Assembly (NCBI RefSeq): GCF_017183135.1
Contig: NZ_JADDXW010000012.1
Span: 62,001 to 126,000, forward strand
Source: Aurantimonas marina
GTDB lineage: Bacteria; Pseudomonadota; Alphaproteobacteria; Rhizobiales; Rhizobiaceae
Direction of reading: 5' to 3'
Length of the DNA stretch: 64,000 nt
Of the stretch, positions 8,877 to 18,146 are shown one piece after another (positions within the stretch are counted from its first letter, which is position 1; each line of letters starts with the position of its first letter). The position numbers were made by a program, and so were the translations under genes. The notes under the pieces are model-generated. The model was not told the DNA's origin. It did no database searches and saw only the letters and a list, made by a program, of their open reading frames with translations.

Positions 8877-9884
8877 ATGTCGAATCTGAAAGGAAGCCTC
8901 GCGGACCAAATCGACCGCGTGGCGGATGCGCCGTCGAACAACTGGGTCTACCGCACATTGCCGCGCGGCGTCTGGCCCTATGCCCAATTGGCGCGCTGGG
9001 ACCGGCCGATCGGCTGGCAGTTGCTGCTATGGCCCTGCTGGTGGGCGGCCGCGTTGGCGCCCCAAGCGGTGCAGACGGGGGCCGTTCACACAGGCCTGCC
9101 CAGCTTGTGGCAGCTGTTTCTCTTCCTGGTCGGGGCGATCGCGATGCGGGGTGCAGGGTGTACCTACAACGATCTCGTCGACGAGAAGATCGATACGCTC
9201 GTCGCGCGCACAAGGTCCCGGCCGCTGCCGTCCGGCCGGGTCTCGCGGTTCCAAGCCAAGCTGTTTCTGATCGTCCAGGCGCTGGTCGGGCTGCTGGTGC
9301 TGATTCAGTTCAACCTGTTCACGGTTATGCTCGGCATCGCATCGCTCGGGGTGGTGGCGATCTATCCATTCCTGAAACGCTTCACCGACTGGCCGCAACT
9401 GGGGCTCGGCCTCGCCTTTTCCTGGGGCGCGCTGATGGGATGGGCCGGATATTGGGGCACGCTGTCGCTCGCCGCCGGTCTGCTTTACGCCGGCAGCATC
9501 CTCTGGACGATCGGCTACGACACCATCTATGCACATCAGGACAAGGAGGACGACGCGCTGGTCGGCGTCCGTTCGACGGCCCGGTTGTTCGGCGAACGGA
9601 CCAGACTGGCCCTGACGATCCTCTATCTCGGAGCGATCGCCCTGTTCGCCGGCGCCTTCACGCTGACCGGTTCCGGCACGGGCGGCGGACCCGCGTGGCC
9701 CGCCTATGCGGGCCTTGCGGCCGGCGCCTTCCAAATGATCTGGCAGATTCGCACCCTCGACATCGACGATGCGGACCAGTGCCTGAGGCTGTTCAAGTCG
9801 AACACGGTGTTCGGCTGGATCATCTTCTTCGGCCTGATCTTCTCGGCTCTGTGGGCTCTGTCCTTCCCGCTGGCGGCGGGATAA
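8877..9884 (+). CDS. ubiA: 4-hydroxybenzoate polyprenyltransferase
   Basis: A 335-residue integral membrane prenyltransferase that attaches the polyprenyl chain to 4-hydroxybenzoate in ubiquinone synthesis. Both aspartate-rich motifs are visible: GCTYNDLVDEKID and GYDTIYAHQDKEDD. About eight hydrophobic helices follow the N-terminal RPIGWQLLLWPCWW. ATG 8877 (MSNLKGS) gives the usual family length; an in-frame ATG at 8829 would add 16 residues without family resemblance. The reading frame stays open much further upstream over purD, but this is a shadow. The gene converges on the DUF6101 gene with eight bases between stops. Confidence 0.95.
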   Translation: MSNLKGSLADQIDRVADAPSNNWVYRTLPRGVWPYAQLARWDRPIGWQLLLWPCWWAAALAPQAVQTGAVHTGLPSLWQLFLFLVGAIAMRGAGCTYNDLVDEKIDTLVARTRSRPLPSGRVSRFQAKLFLIVQALVGLLVLIQFNLFTVMLGIASLGVVAIYPFLKRFTDWPQLGLGLAFSWGALMGWAGYWGTLSLAAGLLYAGSILWTIGYDTIYAHQDKEDDALVGVRSTARLFGERTRLALTILYLGAIALFAGAFTLTGSGTGGGPAWPAYAGLAAGAFQMIWQIRTLDIDDADQCLRLFKSNTVFGWIIFFGLIFSALWALSFPLAAG

Positions 9885-9892
9885 CCCCCGCG

Positions 9893-10468
9893 CTACTGAC
9901 GCGCGATGATTTCCTCGCCGGCGACGACCATGCGCATCCCGAGCCCGCCGGGCTTGCGGCGCGCCAGGAAGCGCGGCCGGCGCTGGCGGTTGGGCGACCG
10001 GCGACGCGGTGCCGGCGCGGCGGCCCGGATGTGCCCGAGCGTCTCTTCGAGGGTGCGCAACGCGCCATCCGCCTCGATCATCAGCATCGGCAGGTTGAAC
10101 AGCTCCGACCATCCCCGCCAGTCGGCGGCAACGTCGTAGAGGTCGCAGGCGACCAAGAGCGGCACCGTGCAGCGCGGATCACTGTGATGCAGCTCGAGCG
10201 TCACCGTCACCTCGCCGTTGCCGTCCTCCATCGCGCGGGCGGCGACGCCCCGGAAGGCGCGCGGCGGCAGCGCGATCGAAACCGGCAGTCCGGATTTTTC
10301 CAGGCGCCGGTGGACGACGGCGCCGCGGCGGTCGACCTTGTAGGTGATCAATTCCCCGTCCTCGACCATTTCGATCGTCTGGCGACGATCCGACGCCGCC
10401 GGATCGAGGCGGACCGGGACGTTCGCCCATTCGGGCTTGGTCGCGAGTGGGTTCGGAGCAATGCTCAT
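9893..10468 (-). CDS. DUF6101 family protein
   Basis: A 191-residue soluble protein without signal peptide. It matches the pattern of DUF6101 proteins, which are conserved in Hyphomicrobiales and have no known function. It has a beta-rich middle (GELITYKVDRRGAVVHRRL, a hydrophobic SIALPPRAFRGVAARA) and an arginine-rich tail (APAPRRRSPNRQRRPRF). The basic tail could bind nucleic acid or membrane, which is speculation. It is transcribed alone toward ubiA; the 178 bases upstream hold its promoter region. The family call rests on remembered family patterns and gene order. Confidence 0.7.
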   Translation of the reverse strand: MSIAPNPLATKPEWANVPVRLDPAASDRRQTIEMVEDGELITYKVDRRGAVVHRRLEKSGLPVSIALPPRAFRGVAARAMEDGNGEVTVTLELHHSDPRCTVPLLVACDLYDVAADWRGWSELFNLPMLMIEADGALRTLEETLGHIRAAAPAPRRRSPNRQRRPRFLARRKPGGLGMRMVVAGEEIIARQ

Positions 10469-10646
10469 GAAATGACGCCTTCTGCCTCTCCTGAGAGCCG
10501 ATGTTTCGGTCTCTCGTTCGGGCCGATGTAATCCCGGCCTTCGATAGGGATGACAGTAGGGGCGCCGCCTTGAAGTCGCGCTAAGAAATTCGGTTAAGTC
10601 TTCATGACGGAAAAGACGGTTAGCAAGTCGAAAACTTGAATCAACT

Positions 10647-12074
10647 CTAAACGAGCTTGCCAGGATTTAAGATGTTGTCAGGATCAAACACCGCCTTGAG
10701 CCGCCGCATCAAATCGATCTCGACGCCCTCCTTGGTCCGCGCGAGTTCGTCGCGTTTCAGCTGACCGATGCCGTGCTCGGCGGAAAAGCTGCCGTCCAGA
10801 TCGCGGACGATGCCGTGGACGCGTTCGCTGATCTCGTGCCAGCGGGCGAGAAAGGCGTCCTTGTCGGCACCGATGGGCTGGGAAACATTGTAGTGGATGT
10901 TGCCGTCGCCGAGGTGGCCGAAAGCAACGATCCGGGCCTGCGGGATCGCCTCGAGCACCGCCTTGTCGGCCGCGGCGAGAAATTCCGGAATTCGGGCGAC
11001 AGGGACGGACACATCATGCTTGATCGATCCGCCCTCGGGCTTCTGGGCCCAACTCAACTCCTCGCGCATGATCCAGAATGCGTTAGCCTCGGCCAGCGAT
11101 TTGGCGATCGCGGCATCGGCGACGACATGATTCTCGAAGCCGGACTCCAGGATTCCCTCCAGCGTCTCGCGCGCGTCGCCTTGCGAGCGGCCGGAAGAGA
11201 TCTCCATGAGAACGTACCAGGGATGCGGCGCCTCAAGCGGGTCGCGGGAACCGATCGTATGGCGAAGCGTGAACTCCATGCCGAGGCGCGGAATCAACTC
11301 GAAGGCGGTCAGCTGCGATCCGGCCCGGCGTTCCGCCAACTGCAGCAGCGTCAGGGCGTCATCTGGCGACGCCAGCCCGACATAGGCGACTTCGCGGCCG
11401 GCGGGCTTGGGAAACAGCTTCAGCACGGCGGCGGTGATGATCCCGAGCGTTCCCTCCGACCCGATCAGCAGATTGCGGAGATCGTAGCCGCGGTTGTCCT
11501 TCTTCAAACGTCGCAGCCCGTGCAGCACCTCACCGGACGGCAACACCGCCTCGATTCCGAGACAAAGCTCGCGCGTGTTGCCATAGGCCAGAACGCCGGT
11601 TCCGCCGGCATTCGAGGCGAGGTTCCCGCCGATCTGACAGGTGCCCTCCGATCCGAGCGATAGCGGAAACAACAGGTCCGCCTCGTCCGCCGCCTCCTGA
11701 ATTCGCTTCAGAACGACGCCCGCCTCGACGGTTGCCGTGCGGCCAATCGGATCGACATCGCGGATATGATCGAGCCGCGACAGGCTGACCAGGACTTCGG
11801 ACGCGGAACGCGGCGACTGACCGCCGACAAGGCCGGTATTACCGCCCTGAGGCACGACGGGCGTCCGCGTTTTGCTGGCGAGGCGCATGATCGCGGCGAC
11901 CTCATCGACGCTGCCCGGCCGCAGCACCAGCGCGGCGCGGCCATGAAACATGTCGCGCGGTTCATTAAGATACGCCTCCATCAGGTCGGCGTCCCGCAGA
12001 GCGTTGCGGTCGCCGACGATTGTCGCGAAGCGGGCAAGGAGAGCGTCGGGCAGTTTGTGTTCAACGTCTTGCAT
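10647..12074 (-). CDS. FAD-binding oxidase, GlcD / D-2-hydroxyacid dehydrogenase type
   Basis: A 475-residue VAO/PCMH-type flavoenzyme. The FAD domain shows PVVPQGGNTGLVGG near residue 70, then LFPLSLGSEGTCQIGGNLASNAGG and NLLIGSEGTLGIIT. The C-terminal FAD-oxidase domain includes FGHLGDGNIHYNV and SAEHGIGQLKR, metal or substrate-binding motifs of D-lactate and D-2-hydroxyglutarate dehydrogenases. It probably oxidises a D-2-hydroxyacid. ATG 12074 (MQDVEHKLPD) is preferred; an in-frame ATG at 12251 would run back into sua5. It lies 52 bases downstream of sua5 on the same strand, so the two may be cotranscribed. Confidence 0.9.
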   Translation of the reverse strand: MQDVEHKLPDALLARFATIVGDRNALRDADLMEAYLNEPRDMFHGRAALVLRPGSVDEVAAIMRLASKTRTPVVPQGGNTGLVGGQSPRSASEVLVSLSRLDHIRDVDPIGRTATVEAGVVLKRIQEAADEADLLFPLSLGSEGTCQIGGNLASNAGGTGVLAYGNTRELCLGIEAVLPSGEVLHGLRRLKKDNRGYDLRNLLIGSEGTLGIITAAVLKLFPKPAGREVAYVGLASPDDALTLLQLAERRAGSQLTAFELIPRLGMEFTLRHTIGSRDPLEAPHPWYVLMEISSGRSQGDARETLEGILESGFENHVVADAAIAKSLAEANAFWIMREELSWAQKPEGGSIKHDVSVPVARIPEFLAAADKAVLEAIPQARIVAFGHLGDGNIHYNVSQPIGADKDAFLARWHEISERVHGIVRDLDGSFSAEHGIGQLKRDELARTKEGVEIDLMRRLKAVFDPDNILNPGKLV

Positions 12075-12126
12075 AAGATCGAGACATAGAAGGTTGGCGA
12101 CGATCCGTCGAGCCGTGAGGAGGCTC

Positions 12127-13161
12127 CTAGCCCCGTGGTGCGGCGGCACGGCGAAGTCGGTCGTTGATCGCCTCGCCGAGGCCATCTTGCGGGATCGGCG
12201 CCACAGCGATGCGCCCGATCTCCGGCCGGTCGAAACGGGCCAGTGCCGCAAACAGATTCGCCGCCGCCTCGCGCAGATCGCCGGACGGGCTGAGATTGAC
12301 GCATTCGGCCGCCGCGGCCGCGCTGGCGGTCGGCGTCGCGCCGAAAGCGATCAGATACTCGCCGGGCTCGACATGGGTCGCATCGAGGCGAACCGTGCCG
12401 TGCGGCGCATAATGCGACCGAAGCTGGCCCGGCGCCTGGATGCCCGAATCCGCGTCCGGCGCGACGACGGCGAGCCCCGTCGCCTCCCTCAGCGCATCCC
12501 GCCCGACAAGGCCGGCGCGCAACAGCACCAGACGGTCCCGCTCGGGCTTGACGATAGTCGATTCCAGGCCGAGCTCGGACGGACCCGCGTCGAGGATCAT
12601 CTCGATCCGGCCACCGAGGCCCCGCATCACTTGCGCAGCGCTGGTGGCGCTGACCCGCCCGGAGGGATTGGCGCTCGGGGCCGCGAGCGGGCGGCCCAGA
12701 CGACCGATGATGTCGCCGGCGATCCCCTTCGGCTGACGCAGCGCGATGGTGGCAAGGCCGCCGGTCGTCAGGGGGTGAACCGGCGTCCCCTCCGCTTGCG
12801 GCAGGACGATCGTCAGCGGTCCGGGCCAGAACCGCGCCGCCAGTACCCGCGCGACGTCGTCCATGACGGCCAGTCGCGCCGTCATGTCCAGGTCGCTGAC
12901 GTGGCAGATGAGCGGATTGAAACCGGGACGGCCTTTCGCCTCGAAGATGCGCGCGACGGCCTCGCCATTGGTGGCGTCACCCGCCAGGCCGTAAACCGTC
13001 TCGGTCGGCAGGCCGACGAGCCCACCGCCGCGCAGACAGGCGACCGCGCGCCCAACGGCGTCTTCGCTTTCGGCGGATAGGCAGACCGTCTCGATCGAGC
13101 CGAGACCACCGTGCCCCGAAGGCATCAGGGCGACATCAGGGGCAGCGCGTCCAAGCGTCAT
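12127..13161 (-). CDS. sua5: L-threonylcarbamoyladenylate synthase, two-domain Sua5 type
   Basis: A 344-residue enzyme making threonylcarbamoyl-AMP for the t6A37 modification of tRNA. The YrdC domain shows LVGLPTETVYGLAGDATN, KGRPGFNPLICHV, RFWPGPLTIVLP and APSANPSGRVSAT. The linker PGQLRSHYAPHGTV leads to the C-terminal Sua5 domain, so this is the long form and not the single-domain TsaC. A possible internal start lies at Met13. Upstream in the same direction are the small membrane protein gene and a strong terminator, so sua5 probably has its own promoter. Confidence 0.95.
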   Translation of the reverse strand: MTLGRAAPDVALMPSGHGGLGSIETVCLSAESEDAVGRAVACLRGGGLVGLPTETVYGLAGDATNGEAVARIFEAKGRPGFNPLICHVSDLDMTARLAVMDDVARVLAARFWPGPLTIVLPQAEGTPVHPLTTGGLATIALRQPKGIAGDIIGRLGRPLAAPSANPSGRVSATSAAQVMRGLGGRIEMILDAGPSELGLESTIVKPERDRLVLLRAGLVGRDALREATGLAVVAPDADSGIQAPGQLRSHYAPHGTVRLDATHVEPGEYLIAFGATPTASAAAAAECVNLSPSGDLREAAANLFAALARFDRPEIGRIAVAPIPQDGLGEAINDRLRRAAAPRG

Positions 13162-13220
13162 AGCCGACTTCCAAACGAAACCTCATGCGGGACCCAAGAG
13201 CGGAGCAGCCCACAAACAGA

Positions 13221-13254
13221 AAAAGGGCAGTGGTTTTCGCCACTGCCCTTTTTT
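13221..13254. terminator. Bidirectional intrinsic terminator
   Basis: A perfect hairpin: GGGCAGTGG at 13225-13233 pairs with CCACTGCCC at 13240-13248, with a six-base loop (TTTTCG) and A/T tracts on both sides. It lies 36 bases past the stop of the small membrane protein gene, which reads leftward toward it. It should end that transcript before sua5. Confidence 0.9.
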
Positions 13255-13289
13255 CGTCTTTACCGGAACCGGAAGCGGCTCGCCAGAGC

Positions 13290-13553
13290 TTAGTTGGCGG
13301 GCGCCGGCTGTTCCGGCGTGTCCGTCTCGGGCGCCGGCTGGACGTCGACGGTCGGAACCGTGACCGTCTTTTCTTCCGTGCCGACGTCGACATCGCCAGT
13401 AGTGACGTCCGCCTCAGGCATCTGACCGCCCTCGACGCTGACCTCCGGCAACTCGCCTTCCTGAGTCTGATCAACGTTGATCATCGTGAAGGCGAACCAG
13501 ACGACGATCAGGAGAACGATGATACCGACGACCCAGCCAATTGTTCTATTCAT
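13290..13553 (-). CDS. Small single-pass membrane protein with acidic Pro/Glu tail
   Basis: An 87-residue protein. Residues about 4-26 form one hydrophobic helix (TIGWVVGIIVLLIVVWFAF). The rest is an acidic low-complexity tail rich in Glu, Asp, Val, Thr and Pro, with no cysteine. The tail probably faces the periplasm. ATG 13553 is preferred; a GTG nine bases upstream is in frame. A strong terminator follows. I do not recognise a named family. Similar short membrane proteins with disordered tails occur near cell-wall genes, and the next upstream gene encodes a GH25-like wall protein. Confidence 0.75.
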   Translation of the reverse strand: MNRTIGWVVGIIVLLIVVWFAFTMINVDQTQEGELPEVSVEGGQMPEADVTTGDVDVGTEEKTVTVPTVDVQPAPETDTPEQPAPAN

Positions 13554-13677
13554 TCCAAGCACCCGTCATTTAACTTGTGAGCAAAACTGTTCGGGGTCAA
13601 AACGGTTGCGAATACCTTTGGTTCCGTCGGTTCCAAAAAAATCTCCGTGATCGCCTGGGAAAGGAGAACCGGCGCCA

Positions 13678-15186
13678 TCAGCGCGTCGCTTCAAACGCCG
13701 CACCGATGCGGCGCGCCGGCAGGTCGAGACCGGCGAAGCGCCGCTCCGCCGCAGCAACCGCAAGGCGCGGTCCGCGGCCAGCGCCTTCGGCGCCCAGTTG
13801 GGTGAGAACCCGCGCGGGCATCGGAAGGGCGCCGGCTTTCTTGGCCGCTTCGGCCGCCGTGACGATCTCGACGAACCGCGAGCGCTGCCGCGCGTCGAGC
13901 GAGGCGCTCTTCTCGCCAGCCTTGGAGGGCCGCGACTCGTCCGAGCGCGTCGCCGCTTCGGCCCGGCCGATGAACAGCCGATCGACTTCGTTGGCGGCAT
14001 AGGCGACCGCCTCTTGCAGCGCGGCGAGATGGGTCTGGAACTCGCGGACGGCCTCACCCGACGGCTCCTCGGCCGGGGCGACGGCATCCGCCACACGCGC
14101 CGGCTTGTCGGCCTTCGCCTCGCTGCGGGCGACGTTGGTCAAGAGTTTCAGCGGGTCCAGGCTCGCATGCTGCTCCGCTGGACCATAGGCCGCGACCAGC
14201 GGGCTCGTGGTCGGCTTGGCCCGAGGCTTGGGCGGGGTCGCCGCGGAGGTTTCCGGTGCGACGGCGACCTCGGCCACCGCAGTCTTGGTCTCGTCGTCCA
14301 GCGAAGCGATCATCATAGAGGGATCGTCGACTTCCGGCGCGCGCTCGATCAGATCGTTGAACGGCCAGGCGGCCTTGAGGCCGGCGACATCCATCGTCGA
14401 GACATTGACGTCGATATCGGTCTTGGCGCCCTTCACCCGGTACGGGCAGCTGCGGCTGTCGCAATTGTGCATCGAGGAGAACTGCCACAGGGCATAGCTC
14501 GGCCAGGTCTCCTCGGGAAACTTGCCGGTGATGTCGTCGCGGTAGCGCGCATACCAGAGCGGCAGGCGCGACAGCAGCGGATATTGTGCTCGGCTGTCCG
14601 AGATCGCCTTGGCGGTCGAGCCATTGGTGTAGAGCACCGGATAGCGGCCGGTGCGGATCTTGATCTGGTCGGCGAAGATCTCGGCGTCCGCGAGGCTCAT
14701 CCACTCCTCGGAATTGTCCTCGATGTCGAGCGCGATCAGATCGTCCTCGGCCGGCTCGGCGAAATCGATGAAATGATCGGCCTGCTCGCGTGGGTTGCCC
14801 GGACGGCCGAGATGATAGGCGCCCCAAACAAGCCCCTTCATCTTCGCCATCTCGCGGCGGGTCATATAGAGTTCCTTGGTGACGGAATATTTCCACCAGC
14901 GGTTCTTGCACAGCTTGTAGTCGTCGCCGTCGGCCTTGCCGCAATTCCACTCCGGCGGCAGTCCATCGGACGCCTTGTTGATAAAGCCGGCAATGCGGTC
15001 GTCCGAGGTCAGCTCCTGCCAGTTGATCGGATTGAACTCATAGGCGTCGATCACGAGCGCCTTATCCTCCGACTTCCACGGAGCTTTCCATTCGGCCTGA
15101 GCCGAACCGCCGATCAACAGCGTGCCCACGACAATGGCGCAGGCGAATTTCACGGCAGCCGTCGCAACGGCGCTGGGCTTCGTCAT
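13678..15186 (-). CDS. Secreted GH25-like lysozyme-family protein with long C-terminal region
   Basis: A 502-residue protein with a signal peptide (hydrophobic VKFACAIVVGTLLIGGSAQA, cleavage after AQA near residue 31). The catalytic-type domain spans about residues 32-260 and has GH25 features: KALVIDAYEFNPINW, GLVWGAYHLGRPG, DDLIALDIEDN (acidic pair) and SYALWQFSS. The remaining 240 residues are Ala/Pro-rich with a helical end and no recognised domain. The likely role is cleavage or binding of peptidoglycan in the periplasm. ATG 15186 has GAGGGGAAA before it. A perfect CtrA box lies 221-235 bases upstream. Confidence 0.8.
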   Translation of the reverse strand: MTKPSAVATAAVKFACAIVVGTLLIGGSAQAEWKAPWKSEDKALVIDAYEFNPINWQELTSDDRIAGFINKASDGLPPEWNCGKADGDDYKLCKNRWWKYSVTKELYMTRREMAKMKGLVWGAYHLGRPGNPREQADHFIDFAEPAEDDLIALDIEDNSEEWMSLADAEIFADQIKIRTGRYPVLYTNGSTAKAISDSRAQYPLLSRLPLWYARYRDDITGKFPEETWPSYALWQFSSMHNCDSRSCPYRVKGAKTDIDVNVSTMDVAGLKAAWPFNDLIERAPEVDDPSMMIASLDDETKTAVAEVAVAPETSAATPPKPRAKPTTSPLVAAYGPAEQHASLDPLKLLTNVARSEAKADKPARVADAVAPAEEPSGEAVREFQTHLAALQEAVAYAANEVDRLFIGRAEAATRSDESRPSKAGEKSASLDARQRSRFVEIVTAAEAAKKAGALPMPARVLTQLGAEGAGRGPRLAVAAAERRFAGLDLPARRIGAAFEATR

Positions 15187-15503
15187 TCGCTGGTTTCCCC
15201 TCGAAGTCGCTCGAAGTCTGTTTTGCGGGCCGGCCCCCTGAACCCGAAGGCTCAAATCCGTCCCAAGCGGCTGGACGCAGCTATTTCGTTCAAATCTGGC
15301 GGGTTCCGGGCAAGATCGATCACGAAATGTTACAACTCCACCCAGGGAGTTTGCCGCGCTGACCTGACCAATTTGCCACAAAGGCGGGAGATTCCGGTAG
15401 TTTGGGTTAATGTTTGGTTAACAAGCCCGTGCGCCCAGGCCTCACAATCCGGTCGCGCGACCGGATTTTCCCGGTCGAATCTGCCCCGATTGTGGATTTT
15501 GGA
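15187..15503. other. Intergenic region between glyS and the GH25-like gene
   Basis: 317 bases with no convincing gene. It holds a CtrA-type site at 15407-15421, a GANTC (CcrM methylation) site GATTC at 15390-15394, and a 16-bp perfect palindrome CCGGTCGCGCGACCGG at 15449-15464 that may help terminate glyS, although no U tract follows on that strand. Confidence 0.6.
15407..15421. promoter_or_regulatory. CtrA-type site (TTAA-N7-TTAA)
   Basis: The sequence is TTAA, TGTTTGG, TTAA, followed by C. This is an exact match to the CtrA consensus TTAA-N7-TTAA of alphaproteobacteria. It lies upstream of the GH25-like wall protein gene and downstream of glyS, so the wall gene is the likely target. Confidence 0.6.
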
Positions 15504-17939
15504 TCAGCCGGCAATCGTGCCGAAATCGGCGACCTTGCGCGTTGCGGCGCGGATGCGGGCGAGCAGCGCCAGCCGGTTGGCGCGGACGGCCTCGTCCTCG
15601 GCATTGACCAGCACCTTGTCAAAAAACGCATCGACGGGAATGCGCAAATCGGCGAGCGCGGCCATGGCATGTGCGTAATTTTCGACCGCCAGCGCTTCTT
15701 CCAGCTCGATCTCGGCCCGGTCGACGGCGCCAGCGAGCGCCTTTTCCTCGTGCTCGGTCAAAAGGGCGAGATCGACGGTTTCGGCGATGCGGGTGCCCTT
15801 CTTCTCCTCGGCGGCGAGAATGTTCGCCGCGCGGCGGGTGCCGGCGAGGAGGTTCTTGCCGTCCTCGGTGTCGAGGAATTGGCCCAGCGCCTCGACGCGG
15901 CGGGTGATGTCGAGGAGGTCGTCGTTGGTCTTTTCTCCGCCAAATAAAACCGCGTCGACGAGGTCGTGCCGAGCGCCTTGATCCCGCAGCTGAACTTTGA
16001 GGCGGTCATGGAGGAAGGTTAGAAGGTCGGCTAAAATACTTCGTGCGCGCTCTTTCTCGATGTCCACCACATCTTGCCTGACCTCCTCAAAATATTCGTC
16101 GAAGCGACGTGCAATTGGCAGCAGGTCAATCTTTTCAGCCAACTCGCGGTATGCGGCCGTCTCCGCTTGCCCTCTCGCGCTGATATGAGAGCGTCTGAGT
16201 GAGAAAAGTGCATCGAGGATGCGAGATACCAACGAGACTGAGAGCGTTTTCTCCACCACCAACCGGATCATCCCCAGCGCCGCTCGTCTGAGCGCATAGG
16301 GGTCCTTCGATCCCGTCGGCTTCTCGTCGATCGCCCAGAAGCCGACCAGCATGTCGAGCTTGTCGGCCAGCGCCACGCAGATCGCGACGGGATCGCTCGG
16401 CACCGTATCCGTCGGCCCGAGCGGCTTGTAATGCTCCTCGATCGCCGCCTGAACGGACGGATGCTCGCCCTGCCGCGCGGCGTAATATCGGCCCATCAGC
16501 CCCTGCAGTTCGGGAAACTCACCGACCGCCTCGGTGGTGAGATCCGCCTTGGCCAGCACCGCCGCGCGTTTGGCCAGCGCCGCCAGATCGTCAGCCGAGA
16601 CCGCCTCGCCGCCCAGCGTCGCGCCGTCCGGATAGACCGTGCGCGCGATCTCTTGCGCCAGCGCGGCAATGCGGCTCACCCGCTCGCCTTGCGTGCCCAG
16701 CTTGGCATGGAACGTCACCTCCAGCGCATCGAGCTTGGCCATGCGCTGGTCGAGCGGCTTTGTCAGGTCGAGGCCGAATTTTTCCGCCGAGGGCTTGAGG
16801 CTGTCGATATCCGGCAGATCGGCCTGGTCGGTCTGCCAGAAATACAGCGCATCCGACAGCCGCGCCCGCACCACCTTGGCGTTGCCGCTGGCGATCGCCA
16901 CGCCGCCGTCGCTCGCCTCGATGTTCGAGACCAGGACGAAATGGTGGGAGAGTTTGTTATCGCTCACGCCGGCCTGCTGCGCAGACGGCTCCGCGGGGGC
17001 GCCCTGACCGGGCGACGGCCGGTCGGCCTTGCGAGCCTCCGGCTCGACCGAGCCATGCGGCCGCAGCACGAAACACTTCTGGTTGGCCTTGATGGTGGAG
17101 CGGATGATTTCCGGTGGGATCTCAAGAAACTCCGGCTCGAACTCACCCATCAGCGTCACCGGCCATTCGACCAGACCCGCCACTTCCTCCAGCAGCCCGT
17201 CGTCCGGCACGACTTCCAGGCCCTTGGCGAAGGCGAGGTTTTCCGCGTCGTGGCGGATCATCTCCTTGCGTCGCTCGGCATCGAGCACGACGCAGGCCTT
17301 TTCGAGCTTCGCCGCATAATCGTCGAAGCGGCGGACGGCAAACTCCTGCGGCGCATGAAACCGGTGGCCCCGCGTCGTGTTGCTAGCCTTTATGCCGTCG
17401 ACGGCAAAATCGACCACCACCGGCTCCTCGGTCTCCGGACCGAAGGTGCACAGGATCGATTGCAGCGGCCGCACCCAGCGCAGCGAGCCCGGCTCGCGCG
17501 ACGCCGGTCCCCAGCGCATGGATTTCGGCCAGGGAAAATCCTTGATGATGCCCGGCATCGCCTCGGCGATGATCGCCTCGGCCGGTCGGCCGGGCTTTTT
17601 GATCGTCGCGACGTAGAAATCGCCCTTTTTCGGGTCGGAGCGGATCTCCGCATCGTCGATCGAGGCGAGCCGCGCGCCGCGCAGGAACCCCTCGATGGCC
17701 TTTGGCGGCGCGTCGGTACGTGGTCCCTTGCGCTCCTCGGCGACGTCCTTGGAGCGGGCCTCGACGCCGCGAATGTCGAGGGTCAGGCGCCGCGGCGTCC
17801 AATATTCCCGCGCACCCTCATAGGTCAGCCCGGCGTCTACCAGTGCGTCGGTGACCAGCTTTTTCAGATCGCCCGCCGCCTTGCGCTGCATGCGGGCTGG
17901 GATTTCCTCGGAACGCAGTTCAAGCAGAAGGTCGGGCAT
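15504..17939 (-). CDS. glyS: Glycine--tRNA ligase beta subunit
   Basis: An 811-residue beta subunit of the alpha2-beta2 GlyRS. The start [16 protein letters not shown] is diagnostic, followed by [42 protein letters not shown] and the HD-type region. The C-terminal anticodon-binding part includes [15 protein letters not shown]. It is longer than the roughly 690 residues of the E. coli protein, partly because of a Pro/Ala-rich insert near residues 305-325. The alpha subunit glyQ is not in the window. Bases about 15945-16265 have clearly lower GC (near 50 percent in two counted 60-base lines) and different codon use. The first 16 codons are duplicated upstream at 18058. Confidence 0.97.
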   Translation of the reverse strand: MPDLLLELRSEEIPARMQRKAAGDLKKLVTDALVDAGLTYEGAREYWTPRRLTLDIRGVEARSKDVAEERKGPRTDAPPKAIEGFLRGARLASIDDAEIRSDPKKGDFYVATIKKPGRPAEAIIAEAMPGIIKDFPWPKSMRWGPASREPGSLRWVRPLQSILCTFGPETEEPVVVDFAVDGIKASNTTRGHRFHAPQEFAVRRFDDYAAKLEKACVVLDAERRKEMIRHDAENLAFAKGLEVVPDDGLLEEVAGLVEWPVTLMGEFEPEFLEIPPEIIRSTIKANQKCFVLRPHGSVEPEARKADRPSPGQGAPAEPSAQQAGVSDNKLSHHFVLVSNIEASDGGVAIASGNAKVVRARLSDALYFWQTDQADLPDIDSLKPSAEKFGLDLTKPLDQRMAKLDALEVTFHAKLGTQGERVSRIAALAQEIARTVYPDGATLGGEAVSADDLAALAKRAAVLAKADLTTEAVGEFPELQGLMGRYYAARQGEHPSVQAAIEEHYKPLGPTDTVPSDPVAICVALADKLDMLVGFWAIDEKPTGSKDPYALRRAALGMIRLVVEKTLSVSLVSRILDALFSLRRSHISARGQAETAAYRELAEKIDLLPIARRFDEYFEEVRQDVVDIEKERARSILADLLTFLHDRLKVQLRDQGARHDLVDAVLFGGEKTNDDLLDITRRVEALGQFLDTEDGKNLLAGTRRAANILAAEEKKGTRIAETVDLALLTEHEEKALAGAVDRAEIELEEALAVENYAHAMAALADLRIPVDAFFDKVLVNAEDEAVRANRLALLARIRAATRKVADFGTIAG

Positions 17940-18058
17940 CAGTGTCTCTCCGCCCGCATGCCGTTCGCCTGGTTGCGCTTCCTCGCGCCGATGGCGCTGC
18001 GGGAGCGCGGGCGGGCGGGAATCTCTTCGGAGCGCAGTTCAAGCAGAAGGTCAGGCAT
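17939..18058 (-). CDS. 39-codon ORF duplicating the glyS start
   Basis: Reading leftward from ATG 18058, the first 16 codons encode [16 protein letters not shown], identical in protein to the start of glyS. The next 23 residues ([23 protein letters not shown]) are unrelated and basic. The TGA stop overlaps the glyS ATG (TGATG), an arrangement that allows translational coupling. The two copies differ at six bases over 48, and all six are synonymous third-position changes. The ORF may be a leader peptide, the residue of a partial duplication, or a scar of recombination with another glyS. There is no proof that it is translated. Confidence 0.5.
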   Translation of the reverse strand: MPDLLLELRSEEIPARPRSRSAIGARKRNQANGMRAERH

Positions 18059-18146
18059 GGCTCGGCATCAACATTGGAAAAGGTCGACGCCTTGCACCAC
18101 GCCCCACCGGCGATTGCAAGCTGGCGCTATCCCCGACCGACGCGCC

